Origin: Paenibacillus sp. Soil787
GTDB taxonomy: Bacteria; Bacillota; Bacilli; Paenibacillales; NBRC-103111
NCBI RefSeq assembly: GCF_001429545.1
Contig: NZ_LMSP01000012.1
Span: forward strand, 204,555-268,554
Reading direction: 5' to 3'
Length of the DNA stretch: 64,000 nt
Shown here piece after piece: positions 18,045 to 25,815 of this stretch. The notes beneath the pieces are model-generated. The model searched no databases. It was not told the DNA's origin and saw only the letters and a program-made list of their open reading frames with translations. Every line of letters begins with the position of its first letter. The first letter of the stretch is position 1. A program made the translations under genes and the position numbers.

Positions 18045-18831
18045 CACTCTCCTCGTAGAAGCAATTTCGAATGGACGCGGTCAACGCGTGGAAACTTTCC
18101 GATTCTCGGGTTTTTAAAGTACGATCCTCTCCCAAATCGACGTGGTGAACGGAGTGTACTCGACCGGGATTTGCCGATAAAACAATGATGCGATTGGATA
18201 AAAACACGGCCTCCGGAATACTATGAGTGACGAAAACGATCGTCTTGTTCGTCTTTCTTTTGATTTCAAGCAATTCGAATTGCAGTTTCTCTTTTGTGAA
18301 TTCATCAAGTGCCGAGAAGGGTTCATCCATAAACAAAATAGGCGGATCCAGCGATAAAGCTCGCGCAATAGCAACTCTTTGCTGCATGCCGCCACTTAGC
18401 TGCCAAGGGTAATAATCTTTGAATTTCGTCAAACCTACGGTTTCAAGGAGTTGATCGACCATACTTCGATACTCGGCGCGATTACGCCCCATTACTTCTA
18501 GGGGAAGCTCCACATTTTCGCGTACGGTTCGCCATTCGAACAGCGTGGGATTTTGGAACACAATACCGAATTTTCTGCGCAACCGCACTTCCCGCGGATG
18601 TCCCTTTTGAATCATAATTTGCCCGCTTGAGGGCTGCAGCAGGTCGGCCATCAGCCGCAGCAGCGTTGATTTGCCGCAGCCTGAAGGCCCAAGTAAAGAT
18701 ACGAATTCATTCTGGGCTACATCGAACGTGATGTCTTGGAGTACAGTCACTTGCCTTCCTTTTTTCCCAAACACCATGCAGACGCCATCTACCGATATTT
18801 CCACTTTCTGCTGGGAAAGATCTGAATTCAT
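18019..18831 (-). CDS. ABC transporter ATP-binding protein (SsuB/TauB-like)
   Basis: A 270-residue ATPase with Walker A GPSGCGKST, signature LSGGMQQR, Walker B ILFMDEPFSALD and the switch histidine in FVTHSIPEA. It is the first gene of the minus-strand pyrimidine run and energises the two adjacent permeases. The start ATG at 18831 has GAGGAGGG about 6 bases upstream; an ATG five codons earlier lacks one. Upstream lies an AT-rich control region with repeated TTATGTA half-sites. Confidence 0.9.
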   Translation of the reverse strand: MNSDLSQQKVEISVDGVCMVFGKKGRQVTVLQDITFDVAQNEFVSLLGPSGCGKSTLLRLMADLLQPSSGQIMIQKGHPREVRLRRKFGIVFQNPTLFEWRTVRENVELPLEVMGRNRAEYRSMVDQLLETVGLTKFKDYYPWQLSGGMQQRVAIARALSLDPPILFMDEPFSALDEFTKEKLQFELLEIKRKTNKTIVFVTHSIPEAVFLSNRIIVLSANPGRVHSVHHVDLGEDRTLKTRESESFHALTASIRNCFYEESDAFDDQIG

Positions 18832-19220
18832 AGTGTCCCTCCTCATACTTTGCTATTGCGTTATGTAAATGTTATGTATCTTTACTGTATATGTTATATT
18901 ATATAACTTGTATGACGATTTACATTATACAAAGTGTCCCAAAATTAGACGCTGCATTTGACATAGTGTAAAACAGGTAATAAAAACAAGTCCGCAGCAA
19001 GTATAAATCTTGATCCCCCTACTCTATTTTTTATCATACATGGGGAAACCAGCTGTTCGATATGAGGCTCACTGAATTACTTATTACATAACATATATTA
19101 TGTAAACAAATTTTATACGAATAACCCTCTTCTCACGTTTATCCATAATTTGCTCATATTCTCTATTTCTTCATTTTGATAGAATATTTAAGTAACTACA
19201 TAACTTCTAGGAGGAAATTC
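18832..19220. promoter_or_regulatory. AT-rich divergent control region with palindromes
   Basis: This 389-bp gap separates the start of the pyrimidine/import operon (minus) from the NlpC/P60 gene (plus) and must hold both promoters. It contains two direct TTATGTA elements near 18861-18880, a perfect 15-bp palindrome GTTATATTATATAAC at 18893-18907, and an 8-6-8 inverted repeat TTACATAA...TTATGTAA at 19084-19105. A TTGACA-like box at 18958-18963 has only poor -10 partners. No gene is visible here. Confidence 0.5.
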
Positions 19221-19847
19221 ATGAGAAAGTTTATTCTTTCAAGCGTAATGGCGACAAGTCTTTTATTCAGCGGAATCGCAACTGCGGCGCCATCAAATCA
19301 GTACATTGCTACTGATGCTGACACGTTCTGGACCATTTCACAGAAGTTCAATGTTTCATTATCCGATCTTATCGTAAGCAATCCAAACGTTAATGAGCGA
19401 AATATCTACGCAGGTGTTGTTATCAATATTCCTGTTAAGGCTCCTATTAAACAGAGCTGGGAAGTAAAAGCAGATGCCATCATTGCAACAGGAATGAAGC
19501 AGCTTGGAACGCCGTATGTATTTGGCGGCAACACACCGTATGTTGCTTTTGATTGCTCTGGCTTTGTACAATATGCGTTTAATCAACACGGGTTTAACCT
19601 TCTTCATTCGTCATTATTATTGAGTCAATTAGGAACACCTGTAGATAAAAGCAATCTGCGTAAAGGTGATCTTATATTTCTTCAAGATACTTATACAACC
19701 GGAGTCTCCCATGTAGGTATTTATCTTGGAAATAACAAAATTCTTCAAGCAGGTACGATGGGAACGAGAGAAGTAAAGATTAGCACTTTCTTTGGTACTC
19801 CCTACTATGATGCTCATTATTGGGGTGCACGTCGTTTAATTAACTAG
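19221..19847 (+). CDS. Secreted LysM-NlpC/P60 cell-wall endopeptidase
   Basis: A 208-residue exported protein. A signal peptide (residues 1-23, ending ATAA) is followed by one LysM-like repeat (about 28-72: TDADTFWTISQKFNVS...SNPNV...IYAGVVINIP). The C-terminal NlpC/P60 domain spans about 85-205. Catalytic Cys112 (AFDCSGFVQY) and His164 (GVSHVGIYLG) are present, and the third polar position may be Gln176. Such enzymes cut D-Glu to diamino acid bonds in wall peptides. The start ATG at 19221 follows TAGGAGGAAATTC. The usual LPR.S segment after the cysteine reads LLHSS here. The 95-bp repeat begins 2 bp after the stop. Confidence 0.9.
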   Translation: MRKFILSSVMATSLLFSGIATAAPSNQYIATDADTFWTISQKFNVSLSDLIVSNPNVNERNIYAGVVINIPVKAPIKQSWEVKADAIIATGMKQLGTPYVFGGNTPYVAFDCSGFVQYAFNQHGFNLLHSSLLLSQLGTPVDKSNLRKGDLIFLQDTYTTGVSHVGIYLGNNKILQAGTMGTREVKISTFFGTPYYDAHYWGARRLIN

Positions 19848-19848
19848 T

Positions 19849-19943
19849 ACAAGGATAAACGACTCCGTCGTCCTTCAGGGACGAGTGCGTTTGTCAAGGT
19901 AGATGCGAAGCAAAAGTATAAAACTTATACTTTCTTATCTACT
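19849..19943 (+). repeat. 95-bp two-hairpin repeat, copy 1
   Basis: A 95-bp element present again, reverse-complemented, at 42269-42363 with only three differences. It folds as two hairpins: TCGTCC/GGACGA with AAACG/CGTTT arms outside, and AAAGTATAA/TTATACTTT enclosed by GTAGAT/ATCTAC. All three differences fall in loops or bulges. It starts 2 bp after the NlpC/P60 stop and ends just before a bidirectional terminator. No coding frame is evident. Confidence 0.92.
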
Positions 19944-19946
19944 GAG

Positions 19947-19973
19947 AAAAAGCCGGTTTTCACCGGCTTTTTT
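19947..19973. terminator. Bidirectional intrinsic terminator between convergent genes
   Basis: The stem AAAAAGCCGGT/ACCGGCTTTTT with a short loop has T-runs on both strands. It separates the NlpC/P60 gene (plus) from the LD-carboxypeptidase gene (minus). Confidence 0.88.
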
Positions 19974-19992
19974 CGTTCTTATAAATAGTATC

Positions 19993-20916
19993 CTAAGCTG
20001 TTACAGTGGGTTCAAGCACAGTAAGCCTGTTATTGTATGTATTAAGGTTAACATTCGCTCCAATGGGGATTGCCGCTTTATAAAGGCCATGAGCTGTGCT
20101 TACATTGGTCATGAGAGGCTTTCCTAGAGGAACAATCAACCCAGTTATTAAGTCATTATAAGTCGTAGAATAAGATATGGAGCAATTCGTGCATTGTCCC
20201 ATTACTACACCGATGCAATCTTGAAATTTCCTTGCCATTATTAAATGAGTCAGATGTCGGTAAATCACATTCGTTGCTTCGTGCGTCTCTTCTATGACCA
20301 ATATTTTGCCGGACGTATCAATTTCGTATGGAGTTCCAAGTGTATCAACAAATGAAGTGAGATTCCCCCCTACGATCGGACCTCTAACATTTCCTTCAAC
20401 CAGGCTGGTCTGCTGCATGCCGGGCGGATTCTGAATCACTCTTGGACTACTGAGGGTTGATGTAGCCGAATAAAATTGGTTGAAGTTATACGTTGGTGTA
20501 CTCGTGCTAAAATCAATTAACAATAGACTTTGAAAAGTAATTAAGTTAGAGAATTGGTACAGGATATTCAATAAAATCGTGATATCACTGTATCCAGTTA
20601 CGATTTTAGGATTATTTTTTATAATCGTATAATTTAGGTATGGCAAAATATCTTTGACCCCTGTCCCTCCTCTTGTAGGTAATATCATCTTCACATTGCG
20701 ATTTTCAAACATACTCATAAGATCTTCTGCACGTTGCTGTGCTGTTGAGGCAACAATGCCACCATAAGCATACGCATATTTCCCCACTACTACATTGAAT
20801 CCCATATTTTCAATTGTTTTAATTCTTTCATCAATAATATTTGCGTCAAGAGGACTTCCTAAAGTAACAATTCCGATGGTATCACCCCTTTGTAAAATGG
20901 GGGGCTTTATAGCCAT
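19993..20916 (-). CDS. LD-carboxypeptidase / MccF-like serine peptidase (family S66)
   Basis: A 307-residue cytoplasmic-type protein. The nucleophile region is TGYSDITI with Ser110; the segment LPTRGGTGVKDILPYLNY and the glutamate region LVIEETHEATNVIYRHL match the S66 family. Members trim murein tetrapeptides in recycling or cleave microcin C-type antibiotics to give immunity. Which role applies cannot be told from one gene, although the convergent neighbour is a wall endopeptidase. The start ATG at 20916 has AGGAGG about 7 bases upstream; an earlier in-frame ATG lacks an RBS. Confidence 0.88.
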   Translation of the reverse strand: MAIKPPILQRGDTIGIVTLGSPLDANIIDERIKTIENMGFNVVVGKYAYAYGGIVASTAQQRAEDLMSMFENRNVKMILPTRGGTGVKDILPYLNYTIIKNNPKIVTGYSDITILLNILYQFSNLITFQSLLLIDFSTSTPTYNFNQFYSATSTLSSPRVIQNPPGMQQTSLVEGNVRGPIVGGNLTSFVDTLGTPYEIDTSGKILVIEETHEATNVIYRHLTHLIMARKFQDCIGVVMGQCTNCSISYSTTYNDLITGLIVPLGKPLMTNVSTAHGLYKAAIPIGANVNLNTYNNRLTVLEPTVTA

Positions 20917-21021
20917 AAATATGCCTCCTACCAAAGAGAACTTATTCAATATTGGATCCTGCTTTGTAATCTCTTTGTTGCCTTATATGCGTCACTCGAG
21001 CTGATTATTACTTTTCCCGTT

Positions 21022-21942
21022 CTATATCCCCATTCCTACCGGAATAAATGCCGAAACCCTGTTCATTGCATCCTGCTTTTGTTTATCTCCGACATGAGTG
21101 TAAATCTGCGTGGTCTGGATGCTCGCATGGCCAAGTAATTCCTGCAAAGTTCGGATATCCGTCCCTGCCAGAACCTGCATCGTGGCAAACGTATGGCGAA
21201 GCTTGTGACTTGAGATCGACTTCCCTTGTAGTTCGGCATACTGCTTCTTCAGCACCTCGAAATGCTTCTCTGCAATCGTTTGAATCATACGAACACTAAT
21301 TCGCCTACCAAATTGAGAAACAAAAAATGGCTGCTCCACCGAGCTCCTTGTATTCATTCGTTCCATCAAGGCTTTATTCAGAACTTTAACCAGTTCGGCA
21401 GGAATAGGGATAACACGCCATTTCCGCCCTTTGCCAAACACCTGCAGCGTACTCGTTGAACGATTGAAATCAGCGATGTTTAGTCGATGCAGCTCACTAA
21501 CACGCAAACCCGCATAACTCATCAATAGAAACATGGCCACATTCCGGATCTGATACTTTCCCTCGATCGATTGTAAAAACACAGCAAGCAGCTGCTCGCT
21601 GAGAAACGTGGGAATTTGGTTTTTCTCGACCTTTGATTTTTTTACGTTTAGTGAAGGGTTGCTCTGGACAATTTGGAGTTCGATCAACGCCGCGAAAAAT
21701 GTCCGAATCGAAGATAAATAGCGATTACGCGCGGCATCTCCTGCACCACCCTGTCGCATTTTCGTCAAGAAGCGCATGATATCAATGGCCTCGATTGTCG
21801 GCAAAGTTTTCTCTACATTGGAAAGGAATAACCGAACATCCCCTAAATAAGCTTGTTGTGTACGTTTTGTAAAACCCTGATCCTTCATCCATGAGTCAAA
21901 TAGCTCCAAATACTCATCATCATACTCATACACTTGCCCCAA
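21022..21942 (-). CDS. Tyrosine recombinase / phage-type integrase
   Basis: A 306-residue recombinase with a SAM-like N-terminal core-binding domain (about 8-95) and a catalytic domain. Catalytic residues are visible as arginine in AGLRVSELHRL, lysine in GKGRKWRVIPI, HKLRHTFA, and GHAS...TQIYTH with the tyrosine nucleophile. Length fits XerC/XerD. The start is TTG at 21942 with GGAG about 9 bases upstream. No flanking attachment repeats or phage genes are seen, so it may be a chromosomal Xer-type enzyme or a remnant of a mobile element. Confidence 0.88.
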   Translation of the reverse strand: MGQVYEYDDEYLELFDSWMKDQGFTKRTQQAYLGDVRLFLSNVEKTLPTIEAIDIMRFLTKMRQGGAGDAARNRYLSSIRTFFAALIELQIVQSNPSLNVKKSKVEKNQIPTFLSEQLLAVFLQSIEGKYQIRNVAMFLLMSYAGLRVSELHRLNIADFNRSTSTLQVFGKGRKWRVIPIPAELVKVLNKALMERMNTRSSVEQPFFVSQFGRRISVRMIQTIAEKHFEVLKKQYAELQGKSISSHKLRHTFATMQVLAGTDIRTLQELLGHASIQTTQIYTHVGDKQKQDAMNRVSAFIPVGMGI

Positions 21943-22008
21943 TCCTAGTCACTCCGTCCGTTACGATCTAAGTTGCGTTAAATATAGATTTAGTGCAATT
22001 TTTTGACA

Positions 22009-22078
22009 GAAAAAAAAACGGTCAATTAACGCTTATCCTGTGTAACGAGCAGCAAAATAAGCTTATTAACCGTTTTCC
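22009..22078 (-). terminator. Intrinsic terminator after the YolD-like gene
   Basis: Minus strand: AACGGT...AAGCTTAT pairs with ATAAGCGTTAA...ACCGTT, followed by TTTTTTTTT. The stop of the YolD-like gene at 22083 lies immediately before it. Confidence 0.8.
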
Positions 22079-22082
22079 GATT

Positions 22083-22334
22083 TTAATCCCGCGGGTACTC
22101 GACTTTCATAATGTCCATGAACGGGACTTTATCAATTTCACCATTCACTTCCATATGTACTCTACCGGTCCGAGAATCCATTGTCGTGATAAGCCCGCGA
22201 ACAGGTTCTTCACGCCCCCAAACCGTCAGAACAATCTCGGAGTTCTCCTGCTTCGCTTCAGACAATTGATTACCGATTTCTTCTAACACAAATTCATCCC
22301 GCGTTGGTCTTTTTGCTACTTTCGCTTTCGCCAT
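22083..22334 (-). CDS. YolD-like domain protein
   Basis: An 83-residue protein. The second half has the YolD-like pattern: a basic/polar start, a strand-rich core (VLTVWGREEPVRGLITTMDS split over 40-60) and the closing motif VPFMDIMKVE. YolD-like proteins are small, often found near Y-family DNA polymerase genes, and their biochemical role is unclear; here the neighbour is ywbE. The start ATG at 22334 follows AGGGGGAA. It is probably co-transcribed with ywbE, 24 bp upstream. Confidence 0.78.
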   Translation of the reverse strand: MAKAKVAKRPTRDEFVLEEIGNQLSEAKQENSEIVLTVWGREEPVRGLITTMDSRTGRVHMEVNGEIDKVPFMDIMKVEYPRD

Positions 22335-22358
22335 CTCACGTTCCCCCTGGATTATAGA

Positions 22359-22562
22359 TCACCTTGACGGCGATAATATTTCTTTGACACGTCCAACCTG
22401 TCCATCTGCTAGTCTTACTTTTATCCCATGAGGATGGGTAGGTGAATTGGTTAATAAATCTTTGACAATTCCACGCGTCAACTTCCCGCTGCGTTGGTCT
22501 TGCTTCAAAACAATATTCACTTCAATACCTGGAATCACATCTTTACGATTTTGGCCATTCAT
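22359..22562 (-). CDS. ywbE: YwbE family protein (DUF2196)
   Basis: A 67-residue protein with the full YwbE pattern: MNGQNRKDV, IPGIEVNIVLKQDQRSGKLT, then GIVKDLLTNSPTHPHGIKVR and VGRVKEI. The family is widespread in Firmicutes and proposed to bind nucleic acid through an SH3-like barrel, with no settled role. The start ATG at 22562 has only a weak AGGCGA upstream. A -10-like TATAAT lies at 22602-22607. Confidence 0.92.
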   Translation of the reverse strand: MNGQNRKDVIPGIEVNIVLKQDQRSGKLTRGIVKDLLTNSPTHPHGIKVRLADGQVGRVKEILSPSR

Positions 22563-22601
22563 GTTGTGTAAGTCGCCTGCTTTCTTTCAATTGTGTGCTT
22601 T

Positions 22602-22634
22602 ATTATAACATAGTTTCCCACCATTCCCCATCAA
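22602..22634 (-). promoter_or_regulatory. Candidate sigma-A promoter for ywbE-yolD-like operon
   Basis: On the minus strand TTGATG (22629-22634) precedes overlapping -10 candidates TATGTT (16-bp spacer) and TATAAT (22602-22607, 21-bp spacer). The start codon lies about 40 bp downstream. Confidence 0.45.
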
Positions 22635-22735
22635 GTTGACTACATTTGTAAAACCCTTTACAACGGCTTACTAAATCAATACGATTAATCTACAAAATAA
22701 ATATCGAAGTCGCCAAAACAGAAGGAGTAGCACTT

Positions 22736-23467
22736 ATGAGTCGATCATGGCCGTTACCTGACAAGCCCTGGATCATGCACCAAACCTGGAATGATTTACT
22801 CTTTGCTCATTGGCCCATTCCCACCGAAACATTAAGACCACTCCTACCAGCCCATATCCCCATTGACACCTTTGACGGAACAGCATGGATCGGCGTTGTC
22901 CCCTTTCACATGTCGGGCATAGCACCCAGAGGTATACCTCCATTACCTTATTTTTCTGCTTTTCCAGAAATTAATCTTAGGACCTATGTAACCATAAACG
23001 GTAAACCTGGCGTTTACTTTTTCAGTCTAGATGCCCATAATCGATTCGCTGTTGAAGCGGCACGTTTCGCTTTCCATCTTCTGTACTTTTATGCGCATAT
23101 TCAAGTTCAACATCGACCCAATAGCACCATATACTACCAATGTTTACGAAAAGATAAACGTGCACGACAAGGTGAATTTACTGGTGAATATCGCCCATCA
23201 TCCGCTATACGATTATCGAATCATGGAACTCTTGAGTATTGGTTAACCGAACGTTATTGTCTCTATTGCACAGATCGACGCGGTAATGTATATCGAGGAG
23301 ATATCGATCATGAGCCATGGCCCTTACAATCAGCTGAAGCTTCAATCTACGTCAATACACTCCCTTATTCATTTGGAATTCAGCTTCCAGATACACCACC
23401 GCTTTTACATTTTGCTAAAAAATTAAAGGTTAAAATCTGGGCACTCGAAAAACTTTGCCTTACATAA
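22736..23467 (+). CDS. yqjF: YqjF-like DUF2071 protein
   Basis: A 243-residue protein matching the YqjF/DUF2071 family: an N-terminal segment WNDLLFAHWPIP, then WIGVVPFHMSGI, the conserved NLRTYV strand and GVYFFSLDAHN. The fold is related to acetoacetate decarboxylase-like proteins, but no catalytic function is established. The start ATG at 22736 follows GAAGGAGTAGCACTT. It ends before a weak AT-rich terminator and is probably monocistronic. Confidence 0.9.
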   Translation: MSRSWPLPDKPWIMHQTWNDLLFAHWPIPTETLRPLLPAHIPIDTFDGTAWIGVVPFHMSGIAPRGIPPLPYFSAFPEINLRTYVTINGKPGVYFFSLDAHNRFAVEAARFAFHLLYFYAHIQVQHRPNSTIYYQCLRKDKRARQGEFTGEYRPSSAIRLSNHGTLEYWLTERYCLYCTDRRGNVYRGDIDHEPWPLQSAEASIYVNTLPYSFGIQLPDTPPLLHFAKKLKVKIWALEKLCLT

Positions 23468-23542
23468 TAATACGATATACTTACTCCGAAGTTCGAGAAA
23501 ATATAGTTAACAATATTAATATTTAATGTGATTAATTCAAAT

Positions 23543-23569
23543 AAAAACCACATCTTAACACGGTTTTTC
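23543..23569 (+). terminator. Probable intrinsic terminator after yqjF-like gene
   Basis: A 7-bp stem AAAAACC/GGTTTTT with a 12-base loop ends in a T-run. It is weak and AT-rich, but lies in the right place between two plus-strand genes. Confidence 0.55.
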
Positions 23570-23662
23570 TATCATTTCGTGCTTTTTCCTATTTAAAAAA
23601 GCTTATTTCAGTTAAAATTATGACAGAGATGGCATTCGTTTCCGAGAGGTTGTGATTCAAGG

Positions 23663-24085
23663 ATGATGATCAGTGGAATTTCTGTTTTCTTATTGCTTTG
23701 TATCGGAAGCTTACATGTGTTCTGGGCATTTGGCGGTCACTGGGGAAGCAGAGTTGTTATCCCTGCTACAAGCGGATCAGGAGAACTAACGTTTAAACCT
23801 GGTACAATAGCCACTTTAATCGTAGCCCTTCTCTTGTTTATCGGTGCACTTTTACTGTCTATTCAAGGACGCTTACTTCCATCCCTCCCTTCATATCCAT
23901 GGATTAAATGGGGCTGTTGGATATGTGTCTTCGTTTTTGGACTCCGTGCAATTGGGGATTTCAAGTATGTGGGTTTATTTAAGAGGGTCAAACAAACTCG
24001 TTTCGCAACATATGACTCCCTTTTGTTCACACCGCTTTGCTTATGGCTATGTTTCACATTTTATTACACGCTCATTTACAGCTAA
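23663..24085 (+). CDS. DUF3995 membrane protein
   Basis: A 140-residue protein with four predicted membrane helices. The conserved N-terminal pattern (HVFWAFGGHWG, then a GELTFKPGTIAT loop) and the helix region with GLRAIGDFKYVG are typical of DUF3995. No biochemical function is known. Start choice between ATGs at 23663 and 23666 is open. The AraC-type regulator follows within 90 bp on the same strand. Confidence 0.86.
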   Translation: MMISGISVFLLLCIGSLHVFWAFGGHWGSRVVIPATSGSGELTFKPGTIATLIVALLLFIGALLLSIQGRLLPSLPSYPWIKWGCWICVFVFGLRAIGDFKYVGLFKRVKQTRFATYDSLLFTPLCLWLCFTFYYTLIYS

Positions 24086-24171
24086 TTTCGCCCGATGCTA
24101 TGAACATGATTAGATTAAACCAGGCTTCATCCAAAATTTGCCTTGGAGCTTACACGGAGGGAATACACGAT

Positions 24172-25035
24172 ATGCCAAGATTCATGGACTATATGATTAG
24201 TCCTTATCCGCTTCGGATCGTTACATTACCTATTGATTCAAGTAAATTAAAGCTGCAATCCTTGATTATCCGTGCAGTCGGGCATCTTCCAGGCCGTATT
24301 TCCTTTCGATCTAATGCTTCATTTGAGAAATGGGCATTTGTCTATATAGCCGGTGGAAAAGGCTCCTATCAAGTCGATGGCGGCGGCGTCCAACACATTG
24401 AAAGCGGCAGTCTGTTCTTCCTACGACCTGGAGCTGTTTATAATTATGGACCCGATACAGACGGTTATTGGGATGAGTACTACTTCTCATTCGAGGGAAG
24501 CCGTATTGCGGAATGGCTGGGCAGTTGGCTTACACAAGTCGATTTGGCGAAGCAGGTTGGGCATGAAGATGCCGCCCAGCACAATCGAATCGAGCGTATT
24601 TTTATCCTTATGGAAAGCGGTATACCTGATAATATAGACCGTGCTGCCTTGCTGCTTGAATCCTTGCTTTTTGAATTTATTCTTGAAAATCAAGTATCGG
24701 CAGAGACGACAAAAACGCAGCAATTGATCGATCTCATGGACGACCTAGCTAATTCGTTATTCGAGCCTTTTGACGCGATACTAATAGCAAAACGTCACCA
24801 TATCTCGCTTTCTACGCTACGGAGGATCGTGAGTGAATATACCGGTTACCCGCTAGGTGCTTATATTCACCGCTTGAAAATGGCAGCTGCGAAAAATATT
24901 CTTTTAAATACGGACGATACGGTAAAGGAAATCGCAGATTCGCTTGGTTATAAAGATGTTTTTTACTTCTCACGGTTATTTAAGAAATACGTCGGTGTGT
25001 CACCACTTATTTATCGGAACAATATGCAGGTTTAA
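24172..25035 (+). CDS. AraC-family transcriptional regulator
   Basis: A 287-residue regulator with an N-terminal cupin-like sensing domain (about 30-150; AGGKGSYQVDGGG, FLRPGAVYNYGPD) and a C-terminal AraC double helix-turn-helix (about 190-285). The signature segment VKEIADSLGYKDVFYFSRLF followed by KYVGVSP is clear. The start ATG at 24172 has GGAGGG 8 bases upstream; an upstream in-frame extension overlaps DUF3995 and lacks family similarity. A perfect 10-bp-armed palindrome begins 5 bp after its stop. The target genes are unknown. Confidence 0.9.
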   Translation: MPRFMDYMISPYPLRIVTLPIDSSKLKLQSLIIRAVGHLPGRISFRSNASFEKWAFVYIAGGKGSYQVDGGGVQHIESGSLFFLRPGAVYNYGPDTDGYWDEYYFSFEGSRIAEWLGSWLTQVDLAKQVGHEDAAQHNRIERIFILMESGIPDNIDRAALLLESLLFEFILENQVSAETTKTQQLIDLMDDLANSLFEPFDAILIAKRHHISLSTLRRIVSEYTGYPLGAYIHRLKMAAAKNILLNTDDTVKEIADSLGYKDVFYFSRLFKKYVGVSPLIYRNNMQV

Positions 25036-25040
25036 TTTTG

Positions 25041-25064
25041 TTTACATAATTAATATTATGTAAA
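25041..25064. promoter_or_regulatory. Perfect 10-4-10 palindrome, candidate operator
   Basis: TTTACATAAT and ATTATGTAAA flank TAAT, between the AraC-type gene and a small membrane protein gene. Its TTACATAA/TTATGTAA core recurs at 19084-19105. It may be a regulator site; it lacks a T-run and GC content for a terminator. Confidence 0.5.
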
Positions 25065-25166
25065 TTCGATTTTTATATAAAATAATCGTGTCGTCTAGTA
25101 CGACTTGTCATATGGCAGCATATGATAAAGTAGAAAGAAAATCTTCCTACGGGGAGGTGAATCTAA

Positions 25167-25448
25167 ATGACACTTACACTTACGGGTTGGATGCTCTATT
25201 CGATGTTGTTAGTTCTGGGCTTTATGGGGCTTAGCTTTTTACTAGGCTTGTATAAAGCACTCAAAGCTGGCAGCTTTTCCAGCACTCTGATTCTGACTTA
25301 TCTGCAAGATATGCTGTTCTATGTTTTCCCTTTATTTTTAATTTCCAATATGATGTCCCTTGATCCAACAGGCTTCGTATTATTAATTGCTTATTACGTC
25401 GGCGCACTTGGACTTGTTCTCAAGTATCTGGCAAATTTCAAAAAATAA
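25167..25448 (+). CDS. Small hydrophobic membrane protein of unknown function
   Basis: A 93-residue protein with three likely membrane helices (about 7-30, 43-62 and 67-87) and a basic C-terminus (KYLANFKK). The start ATG at 25167 follows GGGGAGGTGAATCTAA, a strong RBS. A terminator follows at 25503. I do not recognise the family. The gene stands alone on the plus strand with a palindrome about 100 bp upstream. Confidence 0.75.
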   Translation: MTLTLTGWMLYSMLLVLGFMGLSFLLGLYKALKAGSFSSTLILTYLQDMLFYVFPLFLISNMMSLDPTGFVLLIAYYVGALGLVLKYLANFKK

Positions 25449-25502
25449 AATGTATCCGCATTCAAAGAATGCTATTATATGAGCTCATTAGAACACTAGA
25501 GC

Positions 25503-25540
25503 AAAAAGGCTGCCGATTTGTAACGGTGGCCTTTTCATTT
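25503..25540 (+). terminator. Intrinsic terminator after the small membrane protein gene
   Basis: The stem AAAAGGCTGCC/GGTGGCCTTTT (one mismatch) is followed by CATTT. It lies 55 bp after the stop at 25448. Confidence 0.72.
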
Positions 25541-25768
25541 GGGAGACCTTATTCAGAACAAATATGCGCGGAAAACGCACTTACAGCAGGAGCTTTGCGA
25601 GCCGAAGCTCGTCGACAGTGTCGGAGAGGTCGGAAATTGACTTCTCAGCTGACCGTCCTTTTCATTTTGTAAGATATTACTTGTTCATCTTCCTATCCTC
25701 CAGTTCATTTTACAAAACTTATCCACAGATCGGCATCTTTCATAATTTCCTGTAATTTCCTATACAAT
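25541..25768. other. Intergenic stretch with two further hairpins
   Basis: No gene is visible. The stretch holds a hairpin GAGCTT/AAGCTC at 25590-25610 and a longer GAGAGGTC/GACTTCTC hairpin ending in CCTTTTCATTTT near 25660-25670, which repeats the tail of the preceding terminator. A small plus-strand RNA is possible. A single DnaA-box-like TTATCCACA at 25719-25727 is probably chance. Confidence 0.35.
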
Positions 25769-25801
25769 AAAAAAAAAGCAGTTTGCACCATGGCAAACTG
25801 C
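25769..25801 (-). terminator. Intrinsic terminator after the DUF3892-like gene
   Basis: Minus strand: GCAGTTTGC/GCAAACTGC stem with loop CATGGT, followed by nine T residues. Confidence 0.9.
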
Positions 25802-25815
25802 ATGTGATAAGCTTT

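Noticed and set aside
18847-18930. TnrA-type nitrogen control box in front of the pyrimidine/import operon
   Set aside because: The TGTNA-N7-TNACA pattern was looked for and not found with acceptable spacing, despite several TGTAA-like half-sites.
24037-24171. N-terminal extension of the AraC-type regulator overlapping the DUF3995 gene
   Set aside because: No RBS, overlaps the preceding gene in another frame, and the ATG at 24172 has a strong RBS with correct spacing.
25719-25727. DnaA-box-like TTATCCACA
   Set aside because: A single 9-mer in an AT-rich gap without clustered boxes, dnaA/dnaN or an unwinding region; expected by chance.
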